Assembly: GCA_017645945.1 (NCBI GenBank)
Contig: JAGCNL010000031.1
Coordinates: 62,001 to 126,000 of the forward strand
Length of the DNA stretch: 64,000 nucleotides
Reading direction: 5' to 3'
Origin: Salinivirgaceae bacterium
GTDB lineage: Bacteria > Bacteroidota > Bacteroidia > Bacteroidales > SZUA-534
Shown here: one piece after another, positions 44,656 to 52,613 of the stretch
How the letters are laid out: every line of letters begins with the position of its first letter
Position numbering within the stretch: position 1 is the stretch's first letter
Notes under the pieces: model-generated
Database searches by the model: none
What the model saw: the letters and a program-made list of their open reading frames with translations, nothing else
What the model was told of the DNA's origin: nothing
Program-made: the position numbers and the translations under genes

Positions 44656-45705
44656 ATGACAGACAAGAAAACAGCCACCCCGCTGTCCGATTTGGGCGAG
44701 TTCGGGCTGATTGAGCGGCTCACAAAACCGTTCGGCATCAAAAACAGCGCAACTGTGAAGGGCATCGGCGACGACGCCGCAATCATAAAATCGGAAGGCA
44801 ACGACCTGGTTGTGACAAGCGACCTGCTGGCCGAGGGCATCCACTTCGACCTTGTTTACACACCGCTCGCGCATCTTGGATACAAAGCTGTAATGGTCAA
44901 TCTTTCTGACGTTTACGCAATGGGCGCAACGCCGAAGCAGATAACCGTGTCGCTGGCCGTGTCGTCGAAATTCTCGGTTGAGGCGCTTGAGCAACTCTAC
45001 GACGGCATCCGCCGCGCCTGCGAGCGCTACGACGTTGACCTTGTGGGCGGCGACACCACGAGCTCAATGACGGGAATGGTCATCAGCATTACGGCCATCG
45101 GGCAGGTTGAGCCTGGCAAGGCTTTCTGCCGCAACGGTGCCAAGGCTGGCGATTTGGTGTGCGTATCAGGCGATTTGGGTGCGGCCTACGCAGGATTGCA
45201 GATTCTGCGCCGCGAGAAGGACGTTTATATGATTGACCCCAACTCGCAACCCAACCTGTCGAAATATGACTATGTGCTTGAGCGTCAGTTGAAACCCGAG
45301 GCTCGCCGCGATGTGATTGCCGCCATCCGTGCCAACGGACTCACACCAACGGCAATGATTGACGTGAGCGACGGACTGTCGTCGGAACTGCTGCACATTT
45401 GCAAACAGTCGGGCACGGGTGTGAAAATCTACGAGAACAAACTGCCTGTTGACGCGCAAACCGAAGCCGTAGCCGCCGAAATGAATATGGATCCCACAAT
45501 GCTGGCAATGAACGGCGGCGAGGACTACGAACTGCTCTTCACCATTCCCGCCGAGCAGGTTGAGATTGCGGGCAAGATGCAAGAAATATCGATAATCGGC
45601 CAAATCACCAACGAGCCGGAAGTTTACACGCTCATCGGCCGCAACGCTGGAAGCGCAAGAATCTCGGCTCAAGGCTGGAATGCGTACGGGAATGGTAAGG
45701 GGTGA
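44656..45705 (+). CDS. thiL: Thiamine-monophosphate kinase
   Basis: Phosphorylates thiamine phosphate to thiamine diphosphate, the last step of cofactor synthesis. PurM/AIRS fold: GIGDDAAII (metal/ATP site), TSDLLAEGIHFD, GYKAVMVNLSDVYAMGA, DLVGGDTTSS, MIDVSDGLSSEL and NGGEDYELLFT. 349 aa. The start is at 44656, 21 bases after a -7 box; an open extension to 44587 would pass through the promoter. Stand-alone; no thiamine riboswitch was seen. Confidence 0.95.
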   Translation: MTDKKTATPLSDLGEFGLIERLTKPFGIKNSATVKGIGDDAAIIKSEGNDLVVTSDLLAEGIHFDLVYTPLAHLGYKAVMVNLSDVYAMGATPKQITVSLAVSSKFSVEALEQLYDGIRRACERYDVDLVGGDTTSSMTGMVISITAIGQVEPGKAFCRNGAKAGDLVCVSGDLGAAYAGLQILRREKDVYMIDPNSQPNLSKYDYVLERQLKPEARRDVIAAIRANGLTPTAMIDVSDGLSSELLHICKQSGTGVKIYENKLPVDAQTEAVAAEMNMDPTMLAMNGGEDYELLFTIPAEQVEIAGKMQEISIIGQITNEPEVYTLIGRNAGSARISAQGWNAYGNGKG

Positions 45706-45710
45706 ACAAA

Positions 45711-45733
45711 AAAGGACGCGATTGGCGTCCTTT
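45711..45733. terminator. Bidirectional terminator between thiL and the lipoprotein gene
   Basis: AAAGGACGC (45711-45719) and GCGTCCTTT (45725-45733) with a 5-base loop. On the minus strand it is followed by TTTTTTG and ends the convergent lipoprotein gene; on the plus strand the T-run is short. Confidence 0.82.
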
Positions 45734-45760
45734 GGAATAATATTTCGTTATGTGAAATTG

Positions 45761-46441
45761 TTACTTGCTTGACTTGTATGGATGATAAGTAACTGCCAAA
45801 TATGTATCGTCATATCCGGTCACTAATATCATAGTTTTTATTTTTGCTTCATCAGTATTATCAAAATATTTATATATAACATCTATACCATCGTTCTTAC
45901 CTGCAAACACATATCGCTCTTTCAAATAACCTTCTAAGATGGACCAATATGATTTATTCACAGAGATAGCTATACCTATAACAACATCGTTTTCTATTCT
46001 GAATGTTAAATAATGAACATAAGATGTGTAATCTTCATATGTAATGTATTTTTCATTATTTGAAATATCATTGTCACCAAATTTAGATAAGATTTGTGAT
46101 TTTGTTTTTCCTAAATAAGGGCAAAGGTCTTCGCATATATCATATTCGGGCTCTACTGTGATTTTCACCTTTTTGCTATTTTCGCTATTGCTTACAACAA
46201 TATTGGTTTCCCCAATGTATTTTGCTGTAACCAAACCTTTTTCGTCAACTTTTGCGTGATACTCATCTTCGGATTTAAAGGTGAGGTCATAATCTGATGT
46301 TGCATTGACTAAAAATTCACCGCCTGAAGTCAGTGTTACAGAATCCTTTTCAAGAGTGATTTCTGGTGATTTCTCTTCTTCTTTGCAACTTGCAAAAATT
46401 ACTGCCGCCATAACCAATGCGGCTAATGATTTCCTTTTCAT
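45761..46441 (-). CDS. Lipoprotein with bacterial Ig-like (Big_2-type) domain
   Basis: A 226-aa lipoprotein with lipobox IFASC (Cys19). Residues about 28-98 form a Big_2-like Ig fold (ITLEKDSVTLTSGGEFLVNA, VDEKGLVTAKYIGETNIVVS). The C-terminal part, with a Cys pair (ICEDLC), is unrecognised. It is AT-rich and divergent from a small XRE regulator; two similar dyad sites lie between them, so the regulator probably controls it. Confidence 0.78.
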   Translation of the reverse strand: MKRKSLAALVMAAVIFASCKEEEKSPEITLEKDSVTLTSGGEFLVNATSDYDLTFKSEDEYHAKVDEKGLVTAKYIGETNIVVSNSENSKKVKITVEPEYDICEDLCPYLGKTKSQILSKFGDNDISNNEKYITYEDYTSYVHYLTFRIENDVVIGIAISVNKSYWSILEGYLKERYVFAGKNDGIDVIYKYFDNTDEAKIKTMILVTGYDDTYLAVTYHPYKSSK

Positions 46442-46473
46442 AATAGTATAATTTTAAAATTTAACAAATAGAC

Positions 46474-46494
46474 GTAGCGTATATGCTGCGCTTA
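46474..46494. promoter_or_regulatory. Candidate XRE operator, copy 1
   Basis: A 21-bp site beginning GTAGC and ending CGCTTA, with central ATATG. It matches copy 2 at 16 of 21 positions and is partly dyad-symmetric (AGCG...CGCT). It lies in the lipoprotein/XRE divergent region. Confidence 0.55.
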
Positions 46495-46519
46495 TCCCAA
46501 AAGTAAAAAAAATATTTGT

Positions 46520-46540
46520 GTAGCAAATATGTTACGCTAA
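46520..46540. promoter_or_regulatory. Candidate XRE operator, copy 2
   Basis: The second copy, GTAGC...ATATG...CGCTAA, starts 46 bp after copy 1 and ends 5 bp before the XRE start codon. This position would block translation start or transcription of the regulator and suits autoregulation. Confidence 0.55.
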
Positions 46541-46545
46541 AAGGG

Positions 46546-46755
46546 ATGGATTATAAAAGTGAGATTAAGCAAATCGCTCTTAAAATAAAGAGTTCACGGC
46601 AAGAGAAAAAATTGTCGGTTCAGGATTTGGCGTATCTCTGTGATATGGAACGCTCAAGTATGAGTCGCATCGAATCGTGGCGTATTAATATTACCATCAA
46701 GACACTTTGCATAATTAGTAACGCTTTGGGTGTAGAGCCGAAAGATTTATTGTAA
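46546..46755 (+). CDS. Small XRE-family DNA-binding regulator
   Basis: A 69-aa single helix-turn-helix protein: KIKSSRQEKKLSVQDLAYLC is followed by the recognition helix MERSSMSRIESWRIN and ITIKTLCIISNALGVEPKDL. It consists of little more than the HTH, as in phage- or plasmid-type repressors and controller proteins. The start at 46546 has AAAAGGG upstream; the longer frame from 46516 crosses the operator. Divergent from the Big_2 lipoprotein. Confidence 0.88.
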   Translation: MDYKSEIKQIALKIKSSRQEKKLSVQDLAYLCDMERSSMSRIESWRINITIKTLCIISNALGVEPKDLL

Positions 46756-46859
46756 CTAATTAAGTTGTTTATTATCAGTACAATAAGCGTCGGATTGCAA
46801 ATAACATAAGAATTACACCTTATCTTTATAAGATTGTATAACAACCAACGTAAATAACG

Positions 46860-46952
46860 CAGTCCGAAGGACTGAATCTGCATAACCGGACGCAAGCGTA
46901 GCGCAGCATCCGGTCAAAATGCCATATAGAGCAACACTCTGAAAGAGTGAAC
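46860..46952 (+). repeat. Composite multi-hairpin element, copy 1
   Basis: Order: the hairpin CAGTCC-GAA-GGACTG (46860-46874), the link ATCTGCATAACCG, a larger palindrome ACCGGA...TCCGGT (46885-46914) with AAGCGTAGCG in its loop, about 20 variable bases, then the hairpin CACTCT-GAA-AGAGTG (46935-46949) and TGAAC. Both small hairpins share the GAA triloop. The architecture matches copy 2 in reverse orientation. REP-like. Confidence 0.75.
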
Positions 46953-46960
46953 TTTATAAA

Positions 46961-47054
46961 GGTTCAGTCTTTCAGACTGGTTTCTTGTGAGTACCTACAC
47001 CACGGGTTACGCTTCGCTTACCCGCGGTTATGAAGATATTGTCTTTCAGACAAT
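46961..47054 (-). repeat. Composite multi-hairpin element, copy 2 (inverted)
   Basis: Read on the minus strand: the hairpin ATTGTCT-GAA-AGACAAT (47038-47054), the link ATCTTCATAACCG, a palindrome with arms ACC.CGGGT (46999-47028) and AAGCGAAGCG inside, a variable stretch, then the hairpin CAGTCT-GAA-AGACTG (46965-46979) and TGAACC. The same module order as copy 1, 8 bp away in opposite orientation. Confidence 0.75.
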
Positions 47055-47169
47055 TATTTTGCGGACAAATATTCAGTTATACGTTAAACTATAGCCTATT
47101 AAAATCGTCTTTGAGGTTGCGCCATTCAAAATTTCATTACTATTTTACCTTTCTGTTTAAGTTAAAATC

Positions 47170-47177
47170 TATATTTG
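47170..47177 (+). promoter_or_regulatory. Predicted -7 box of gpsA-pgi
   Basis: TATATTTG, an exact TAnnTTTG match 19 bases before the gpsA ATG; the -33 region is weak. Confidence 0.5.
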
Positions 47178-47196
47178 CCAAATAAACAATTTTGAA

Positions 47197-48192
47197 ATGT
47201 TTGAATTAGGACGAGTAGGAATAATTGGTGGTGGCAGTTGGGCGACCGCCATTGCAAAGATAATTGAGGAAAAACCGCAGCCGCTGAACTGGTATATGCA
47301 CGACCCTGAGGCGGTGGAACATATGAAAAAGGTGGGCACTAACCCGCTCTATTTGAGTTCGGTAGAGTTCGATACCAAAAATCTGAACCTGACAACCGAC
47401 GTGAACGAAGTGGTCCGCAACAGCGACACAATTCTGTTCGTAACGCCGTCGGCCTACCTGAAATCGGCGCTTTCGGGCCTGACCGAATCGCTCACCGAAA
47501 AGACGGTGGTTTCGGCCATCAAGGGCATCATTCCCGAAGATAATCTGCTGGTTGGCGACTATCTGCACAAGGTTCACCACGTGCCGTACAACAACATCGG
47601 CATCATCACGGGCCCGTGCCACGCTGAGGAAATCGCGCTCGAGCGCCTGTCGTACATCACCATCGCTTTCACTGAAGAGGAAAAGGCTATGGCTGTGGCC
47701 GATATGATGCGCAACCGCTACGTGCGCACCGTCATTTCCGACGATATTCTGGGCACCGAGTACGCCGCAGTGCTGAAAAACATCTACGCGCTGGCGGCTG
47801 GCGTCTGCACCACTCTGGGCTATGGCGACAACTTCCTTGCAGTGCTCATTTCCAACGCGATACGCGAGATGAAGCGCTTCACCGACAAGGTTTACCCAAT
47901 CAACCGCGACATCAAAGACAGCGCCTACCTTGGCGACCTTCTGGTGACGGCTTACTCGCAGTTCAGCCGCAACCGCTATTTTGGCACGATGATTGGCAAG
48001 GGCTACTCGGTGGAATACATTAAAAATGAGATGAATATGGTGGCCGAGGGCTACTACGCGTCGAAGTGCATCCACGAAATCAACAAGAAGCACAACGTGG
48101 ATATGCCAATTTCGGAAAGCCTGTACTCGATTCTTTACGAGGGTGCCGCACCACGCGTGACAATCAAGAATTTAACCGAAAAATTATCATAA
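47197..48192 (+). CDS. gpsA: NAD(P)-dependent glycerol-3-phosphate dehydrogenase
   Basis: Makes sn-glycerol-3-phosphate from dihydroxyacetone phosphate for phospholipid synthesis. The Rossmann motif is [13 protein letters not shown] (residues 9-21), then [37 protein letters not shown], and the catalytic region [20 protein letters not shown] with its conserved Lys. 331 aa, normal length. It is 2 bp before pgi and so co-transcribed with it. Confidence 0.95.
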   Translation: MFELGRVGIIGGGSWATAIAKIIEEKPQPLNWYMHDPEAVEHMKKVGTNPLYLSSVEFDTKNLNLTTDVNEVVRNSDTILFVTPSAYLKSALSGLTESLTEKTVVSAIKGIIPEDNLLVGDYLHKVHHVPYNNIGIITGPCHAEEIALERLSYITIAFTEEEKAMAVADMMRNRYVRTVISDDILGTEYAAVLKNIYALAAGVCTTLGYGDNFLAVLISNAIREMKRFTDKVYPINRDIKDSAYLGDLLVTAYSQFSRNRYFGTMIGKGYSVEYIKNEMNMVAEGYYASKCIHEINKKHNVDMPISESLYSILYEGAAPRVTIKNLTEKLS

Positions 48193-48194
48193 AA

Positions 48195-49538
48195 ATGTCG
48201 AACTTAAAGGTCGATTATTCAAAAACGCTCGGTTTCATCAGCAAAGCCGACGTTCTGGCCTACAAAGATGCTGTTAAACAGAATATTACCGCACTTTACA
48301 AACAAACTGGCAAAGGCAACGATTTTCTTGGTTGGGTGAACCTGCCATCGTCGATTTCGGCTGCCGAGATTGCCGACATCAAGGCTACTGCGCAGAAAAT
48401 GAAACAGTTGTGCGAGGTGGTCGTAGTCATCGGCATTGGTGGCTCGTACCTTGGCGCAAAAGCCGTCATCGACGCTCTGTCGGACAGTTTCGCGCAACTC
48501 AAACCGCATAGCAATCCGCTGGTTGTTTTTGCCGGACAGAACATTGGCGAGGATTATCTCTCTGAACTTCAAGACGTTCTGAAGAATCGCAAATGGGGCA
48601 TTGTGGTTATCTCGAAATCGGGAACCACAACCGAACCGGCCATCGCCTTCCGCATTCTGAAAGCCAACTGCGAGGCGCAATTCGGCAAGAAAGAGTCGGT
48701 TGAGCGCATTGTGGCCATCACCGATGCAAAAAAAGGCGCACTGCGCACTTTGGCCGACCAAGAGGGTTACAAAACATACGTCATTTCCGACAATGTGGGC
48801 GGCCGTTTCAGCGTGCTCACCCCCGTTGGCTTGCTGCCGATAGCCATTGCCGGATTCGACATTGAGCAACTTGTTGGCGGTGCCGTTGAAATGGAAAAAT
48901 CGACTGGTGCCAACATCGATTTTGAGAAGAACCCGTCGGCAGTTTATGCCGCTGTGCGTAACGCTCTCTATAAGAAGGGCAAAGGCATTGAGCTGACTGC
49001 CAACTACAACCCGAAACTGCACTTCTTCGCCGAGTGGTGGAAGCAGCTCTACGGCGAGAGCGAGGGCAAAGAGCAGAAGGGTATTTTCCCCGCAAGCGTC
49101 GATTTTACATCGGATTTGCACAGTATGGGACAGTACATTCAGCAGGGACAACGCTGTCTGTTTGAGACAGTTATCTCGATTGAGAAACCCAACGCAAGCC
49201 TACAAATTCCATCGGACGCAGCAAACCTTGACGGACTTAACTTCCTGTCGGGCAAGCATATCGACGAGGTGAACAAAATGGCCGAGCTTGGTACCATTCT
49301 GGCTCACGTCGACGGCGGTGTGCCAAACATCCGCATCTCGATTCCGAAACTCGACGAGTTCAACCTTGGCCAACTGATTTATTTCTACGAGTTGGCTTGC
49401 GGTATTTCGGGCTATATTCTCGATGTGAATCCGTTCGACCAACCGGGCGTTGAGGCTTACAAGAAGAATATGTTCGCCCTGCTCGACAAACCAGGCTACG
49501 AGGCTGAATCGAAGGCGATTAAGGAAAAACTGAAATAG
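48195..49538 (+). CDS. pgi: Glucose-6-phosphate isomerase
   Basis: Interconverts glucose-6-phosphate and fructose-6-phosphate. Motifs: [36 protein letters not shown] (phosphate site), [14 protein letters not shown] and the C-terminal [12 protein letters not shown] with the catalytic Lys region. 447 aa, the short PGI form. The start at 48195 follows the gpsA stop by two bases; the frame is open further upstream inside gpsA, but that is a shadow. Confidence 0.96.
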   Translation: MSNLKVDYSKTLGFISKADVLAYKDAVKQNITALYKQTGKGNDFLGWVNLPSSISAAEIADIKATAQKMKQLCEVVVVIGIGGSYLGAKAVIDALSDSFAQLKPHSNPLVVFAGQNIGEDYLSELQDVLKNRKWGIVVISKSGTTTEPAIAFRILKANCEAQFGKKESVERIVAITDAKKGALRTLADQEGYKTYVISDNVGGRFSVLTPVGLLPIAIAGFDIEQLVGGAVEMEKSTGANIDFEKNPSAVYAAVRNALYKKGKGIELTANYNPKLHFFAEWWKQLYGESEGKEQKGIFPASVDFTSDLHSMGQYIQQGQRCLFETVISIEKPNASLQIPSDAANLDGLNFLSGKHIDEVNKMAELGTILAHVDGGVPNIRISIPKLDEFNLGQLIYFYELACGISGYILDVNPFDQPGVEAYKKNMFALLDKPGYEAESKAIKEKLK

Positions 49539-49561
49539 TTTTAAGTTGTCAATATGATAAG

Positions 49562-49593
49562 AATCCGTAGTCAGCAATGGCTGCGGATTTTTT
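49562..49593 (+). terminator. gpsA-pgi terminator
   Basis: AATCCGTAG (49562-49570) pairs with CTGCGGATT (49581-49589), one wobble, followed by TTTT. Confidence 0.8.
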
Positions 49594-49689
49594 GTTTGTT
49601 AACTACGGAACACACGAAAAGCACGGAAAAAGAATAGCCAGATTATTTTAAACTTGTTAAACCTGTTAAACGTTTCACCAAATAAATCC

Positions 49690-49697
49690 TACTTTTG
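49690..49697 (+). promoter_or_regulatory. Predicted -7 box of the Nudix gene
   Basis: TACTTTTG, an exact -7 match 15 bases before the ATG at 49712. Short leader; no clear -33. Confidence 0.45.
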
Positions 49698-49711
49698 AAA
49701 AAAACTGAAAA

Positions 49712-50278
49712 ATGGAAAGCACTATCAACGAGGATGGAAAATGGCGTGTGATTGAGAGCGAGTATCTGTTCCGCCGTCCGTGGCTCACCGCCCGGCGCGA
49801 CAAAGTTGAGTTGCCCGACGGTCGCATCCATCCCGAATTTTACGTTTTGGAATATCCCGACTGGGTGAATGTGATTGCCACCACAACTGACGGACAGTTT
49901 GTTATGGAACGGCAGTACCGCCACGCACTTGGCAAAACCTGCTATGAGATGCCGTGCGGTGTGGTTGAGCAAGGCGAGGAACTGCTGGCTGCGGCCAAAC
50001 GCGAACTGCAGGAGGAAACGGGCTTTGGCGGTGGCGAGTGGCGCCATTTTTTGTCGCTTTCACCCAATCCGAGCTCGAACACCAATATGAGCCACACATT
50101 CATTGCCACTGGCGTTCAGAAAATCTCTGACCAGCATCTCGATGCCACCGAGGACATCAGCGTGCACCTGTTAAGCCGCGACGAGGTGTTTGCTCTGCTC
50201 CAGCGCGGCGATATTATACAGGCTCTGATGGCCGCACCGCTATGGAGATATTTCTATGAGCAGGACAACAAACGCTGA
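49712..50278 (+). CDS. Nudix hydrolase, ADP-ribose pyrophosphatase-like
   Basis: A 188-aa cytoplasmic hydrolase. The complete Nudix box GX5EX7REUXEEXGU is present: GVVEQGEELLAAAKREL then QEETGFG. The region before it (VMERQYRHALGKTCYEMPCG) matches ADP-ribose pyrophosphatase-type enzymes, which clear ADP-ribose and related nucleotide sugars. The exact substrate is unproven. Single gene. Confidence 0.9.
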   Translation: MESTINEDGKWRVIESEYLFRRPWLTARRDKVELPDGRIHPEFYVLEYPDWVNVIATTTDGQFVMERQYRHALGKTCYEMPCGVVEQGEELLAAAKRELQEETGFGGGEWRHFLSLSPNPSSNTNMSHTFIATGVQKISDQHLDATEDISVHLLSRDEVFALLQRGDIIQALMAAPLWRYFYEQDNKR

Positions 50279-50329
50279 TTGGCAGTTTGCGGCCGTGCTA
50301 ACTCCTTAAAACCTAAATAACCGATAGGC

Positions 50330-50359
50330 AAAAAAAAGAGCCACTGCAAAAGTGGCTCT
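50330..50359 (-). terminator. Terminator of the CobW-type GTPase gene
   Basis: The perfect 9-bp stem AGAGCCACT / AGTGGCTCT with a 5-base loop is followed on the minus strand by eight T. Confidence 0.9.
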
Positions 50360-50381
50360 ATTCGTATATAACCCACTGATT

Positions 50382-51497
50382 TTAAAGTTTATCCAATTCA
50401 GCCTTCAACGAATCCCTATCAAGTTTTTGGCCGATAAAGACAATTTTTACCATCTTGTCGCCGTACTCCTCGTCCCAATCGTGGCGCAACTCAGCGCTTT
50501 GAGCCAGCAGTTGCTTTTGCTCTTCCTCGGGCGCGGTGCAAATCCACTGCCCTGCCTTCACAAGTTTTTTCTGCGTTCCTGCCTGGTCGAACATATACGA
50601 CATGTCGGGGTCGTCGCTGAAGTAGCAGATGCCTTTGCTGCGGATGATGTTCGACGGCCAGCGGTCGTTTGCAAAAGTCTCGAACTTAGTGTAGTTGAAT
50701 GCTTTACGCCGATAGTAAACATATGTTCCGATGCCGTACTCCTCGGTCTCGCCTTCCTCCTCCTCGCCATCTTTCTCAAGTTCCTCAACCCATCCAGCCG
50801 ACATCGACGCTTTCTCAAGGTCGAACTGCTTGGCATCCATAATCTTGCGGAAATCAAACTCACAATAGTTGGTCTCAATGATTTCAGCATTTGGCTGTAA
50901 CTTCTTGATTACGGCGCGGATAAGTTTCAATTCATCTTCTGTCACTTCGGCCACCTTGTTCAGAATGATAACGTTGCAGAATTCAATCTGCTGAATCAGA
51001 AGATTTTCGATATCTTCATCATCTATATTGTTGCGAGTCAACTGGTTGCCGCAACCAAACTCACGGGCCATACGCAGTGCATCAACCACAGTTGCAATGC
51101 TATCGAGGCGGCACGGTGCTGGCTGGTTGTACTGACGAGCGTAATCGCCGATGGCAACAATGGTCTGCGCAATGGGCAGCGGTTCGCAAATGCCGCTGGC
51201 CTCAATCACAATGTAGTCGAACTTGCCAGTGCTTGTGATGCCGGTAATCTGGTCGATAAGGTCGGTTTTGAGCGTGCAGCAAATGCAGCCGTTGCTCAAA
51301 GCCACAAGGCTGTCGTCTTTGGTGTTGACAATGCCGCCCTTCTCAATGAGCGACGCATCGACATTTATCTCGCCAATGTCGTTCACGATTACAGCGATTT
51401 TCAGTCCCTGGTTATTTGCTAAAATCTTGTTCAGCAAAGTTGTCTTGCCGCTACCTAAATAGCCAGTTAACAATGTGATAGGTACCATCTTATTCAT
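50382..51497 (-). CDS. CobW/COG0523 GTP-dependent metal chaperone
   Basis: A G3E-family GTPase of 371 aa that delivers metals, often zinc, to target proteins. The P-loop is GYLGSGKTTLL (residues 12-22); the hallmark metal-binding CxCC is in NGCICCTL; the base-recognition motif is ILNKVAEV, with Ala where NKxD usually has Asp. An acidic Glu-rich linker (about 242-255) separates it from the CobW C-terminal domain (about 262-340). Single gene. I did not find a convincing Zur site upstream. Confidence 0.9.
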   Translation of the reverse strand: MNKMVPITLLTGYLGSGKTTLLNKILANNQGLKIAVIVNDIGEINVDASLIEKGGIVNTKDDSLVALSNGCICCTLKTDLIDQITGITSTGKFDYIVIEASGICEPLPIAQTIVAIGDYARQYNQPAPCRLDSIATVVDALRMAREFGCGNQLTRNNIDDEDIENLLIQQIEFCNVIILNKVAEVTEDELKLIRAVIKKLQPNAEIIETNYCEFDFRKIMDAKQFDLEKASMSAGWVEELEKDGEEEEGETEEYGIGTYVYYRRKAFNYTKFETFANDRWPSNIIRSKGICYFSDDPDMSYMFDQAGTQKKLVKAGQWICTAPEEEQKQLLAQSAELRHDWDEEYGDKMVKIVFIGQKLDRDSLKAELDKL

Positions 51498-51762
51498 TTT
51501 TAAAGCGATTTTTAATTTGCCGCAGAATTACAAAAAAAATCAGTGCCGACAGCAAAAATTTAAACACTCGTGAACCAGATTGAACAGACTCGCACCGTTT
51601 TTCAGACTTGCACCCAAAAATCGGTATGCACTGAATGCTCCGAAGTGCCGATTTTAATATGTCTCAAGCAGAAAAAAACCGTTGCCGAATTTCTTTTTCA
51701 AACCCACGCGACAATCTTTTACCAACGAAAATGCCAACCTATCGAATAATTACACAAATTGC
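51498..51762. other. Intergenic region upstream of the accessory island
   Basis: About 265 bp between the CobW gene and the first possible island ORF. A candidate minus-strand box, TAAATTTTTG, near 51556-51567 may belong to the GTPase gene. I see no RNA gene, repeat or transposon end. Confidence 0.5.
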
Positions 51763-51876
51763 GTGACGAAAAAAACGCAACGTAAAACAATAAAGATTAA
51801 AGCACTGGTTTACAAAACCAACAGCGGCTACATTGTTTACGACCGCTTTATGAACGAGTGGCTCAAACAATTGTAA
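51763..51876 (+). CDS. Possible small basic protein
   Basis: A 37-codon frame from a GTG: a Lys-rich start (TKKTQRKTIKIKAL) then VYKTNSGYIVYDRFMNEW and a stop, 24 bp before the PLD gene. The GC-richer third positions in its second half look coding, but there is no ATG and no clear ribosome site. It could also be the remnant of a longer protein. Confidence 0.3.
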   Translation: MTKKTQRKTIKIKALVYKTNSGYIVYDRFMNEWLKQL

Positions 51877-51899
51877 ATCAACGCAAAAACATTTCGGCA

Positions 51900-52415
51900 A
51901 TGCCAACCTCAATTATCACCGACTCGGCACACTACAGCACCGTTATCGCCCTTGCGGCAAAGGCGCGGCGCTCACTCTGGATTGGTACGGCCGACATTAA
52001 GGATATGTATGTGAAACAGGGCGCGGCCGAGAAGCCGTTTGTGAGCGTGCTGGCCGATTTGCTGGCCCACGGAGTCGAGGTGCGGCTCATTCACGCCAAG
52101 GAGCCAGGCGAGAATTTCCGCGACGATTTCGACCGCTATCCGCTTCTGGCCAAGCAACTTGAGAGGGTGCTTTGTCCGCGCGTGCACTTCAAAATCATTG
52201 TTATCGACCAGACAACGTGCTACATAGGCAGCGCCAACCTGACGGGCGCGGGAATGGGAATGAAGGCGGCCACAAGGCGCAACTTCGAGGCTGGAGTCCT
52301 TACCGACGAGCCACAACTTGTGGAGGCGGCCATTGAGGAGTTCGACAAGGTGTGGCGCGGCAGCGAGTGCCATAAGTGCCAGCGCCGTAAGTTCTGCGGC
52401 GACCCAATTGCGTGA
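51900..52415 (+). CDS. Single-HKD phospholipase-D-like protein, paralogue 1
   Basis: A 171-aa protein with one PLD motif: HFKIIVIDQTTCYIGSANLT fits HxK-x4-D-x6-GSxN. One-motif members form homodimers to build the active site and often cut nucleic acids. The C-terminus has a C-x2-C-x5-C cluster (CHKCQRRKFCGDP) that may bind metal. No signal peptide. The start at 51900 is chosen because it is the first ATG; a GTG at 51858 overlaps the possible upstream ORF. A close paralogue lies at 58869-59381. Placement in an island with nucleases suggests a role in DNA processing or defence (inference). Confidence 0.87.
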   Translation: MPTSIITDSAHYSTVIALAAKARRSLWIGTADIKDMYVKQGAAEKPFVSVLADLLAHGVEVRLIHAKEPGENFRDDFDRYPLLAKQLERVLCPRVHFKIIVIDQTTCYIGSANLTGAGMGMKAATRRNFEAGVLTDEPQLVEAAIEEFDKVWRGSECHKCQRRKFCGDPIA

Positions 52416-52418
52416 GTG

Positions 52419-52550
52419 CTACTTAAGGCCAGTTCTGCTGCTGAAGGTTATGCGGACGCCCTTGTCCTCAATCATCATATCGTTTCCGCCGTTGTTGCCG
52501 TCGCTCTTGACAGATAACTTGCCGATTAAAAAATTTTTATTGTTTTTCAC
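52419..52550 (-). CDS. Possible small protein convergent with the PLD gene
   Basis: A minus-strand frame of 43 codons from a GTG: KNNKNFLIGKLSVKSDGNN, GGNDMMIEDKGVRI then TFSSRTGLK and stop. Its codon use looks coding. Its start lies 5 bp from the operator-like element at 52555-52576, so it could be divergently controlled with the WYL gene. No relative is recognised. Confidence 0.35.
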   Translation of the reverse strand: MKNNKNFLIGKLSVKSDGNNGGNDMMIEDKGVRITFSSRTGLK

Positions 52551-52554
52551 TTTG

Positions 52555-52576
52555 ACTCTCGTTATTTAGGAGCGAC
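52555..52576 (+). promoter_or_regulatory. Operator-like element, site W (before the WYL gene)
   Basis: ACTCTCGTTATTTAGGAG followed by CGAC. It shares the pattern ACTCTCRTTATTTRGGAG with the sites at 54272 and (one base different at its start) 57707. It begins exactly 28 bp before the -7 box TATCTTTG at 52583, as at the other two sites. Confidence 0.65.
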
Positions 52577-52582
52577 ATTGCT

Positions 52583-52590
52583 TATCTTTG
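52583..52590 (+). promoter_or_regulatory. -7 box of the WYL gene
   Basis: TATCTTTG, an exact TAnnTTTG, 23 bases before the ATG at 52614. The operator-like element covers the place where the -33 box would be. Confidence 0.6.
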
Positions 52591-52613
52591 CGTCAATTTA
52601 AAACTGAAACGAT

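Larger units (their letters stand above)
46756..47196. other. 441-bp intergenic region holding hairpin elements and the gpsA promoter
   Basis: No gene is seen. The region contains two inverted composite multi-hairpin elements (46860-46952 and 46961-47054), listed separately, and the gpsA -7 box at its right end. The stretch from 46756 to 46859 is plain AT-rich sequence. Confidence 0.7.

Noticed and set aside
47206..48093. Minus-strand frames of about 300 codons opposite gpsA and pgi (also 48219-49151)
   Set aside because: Both are antisense to well-recognised enzymes in GC-richer DNA, where stop codons are rare.
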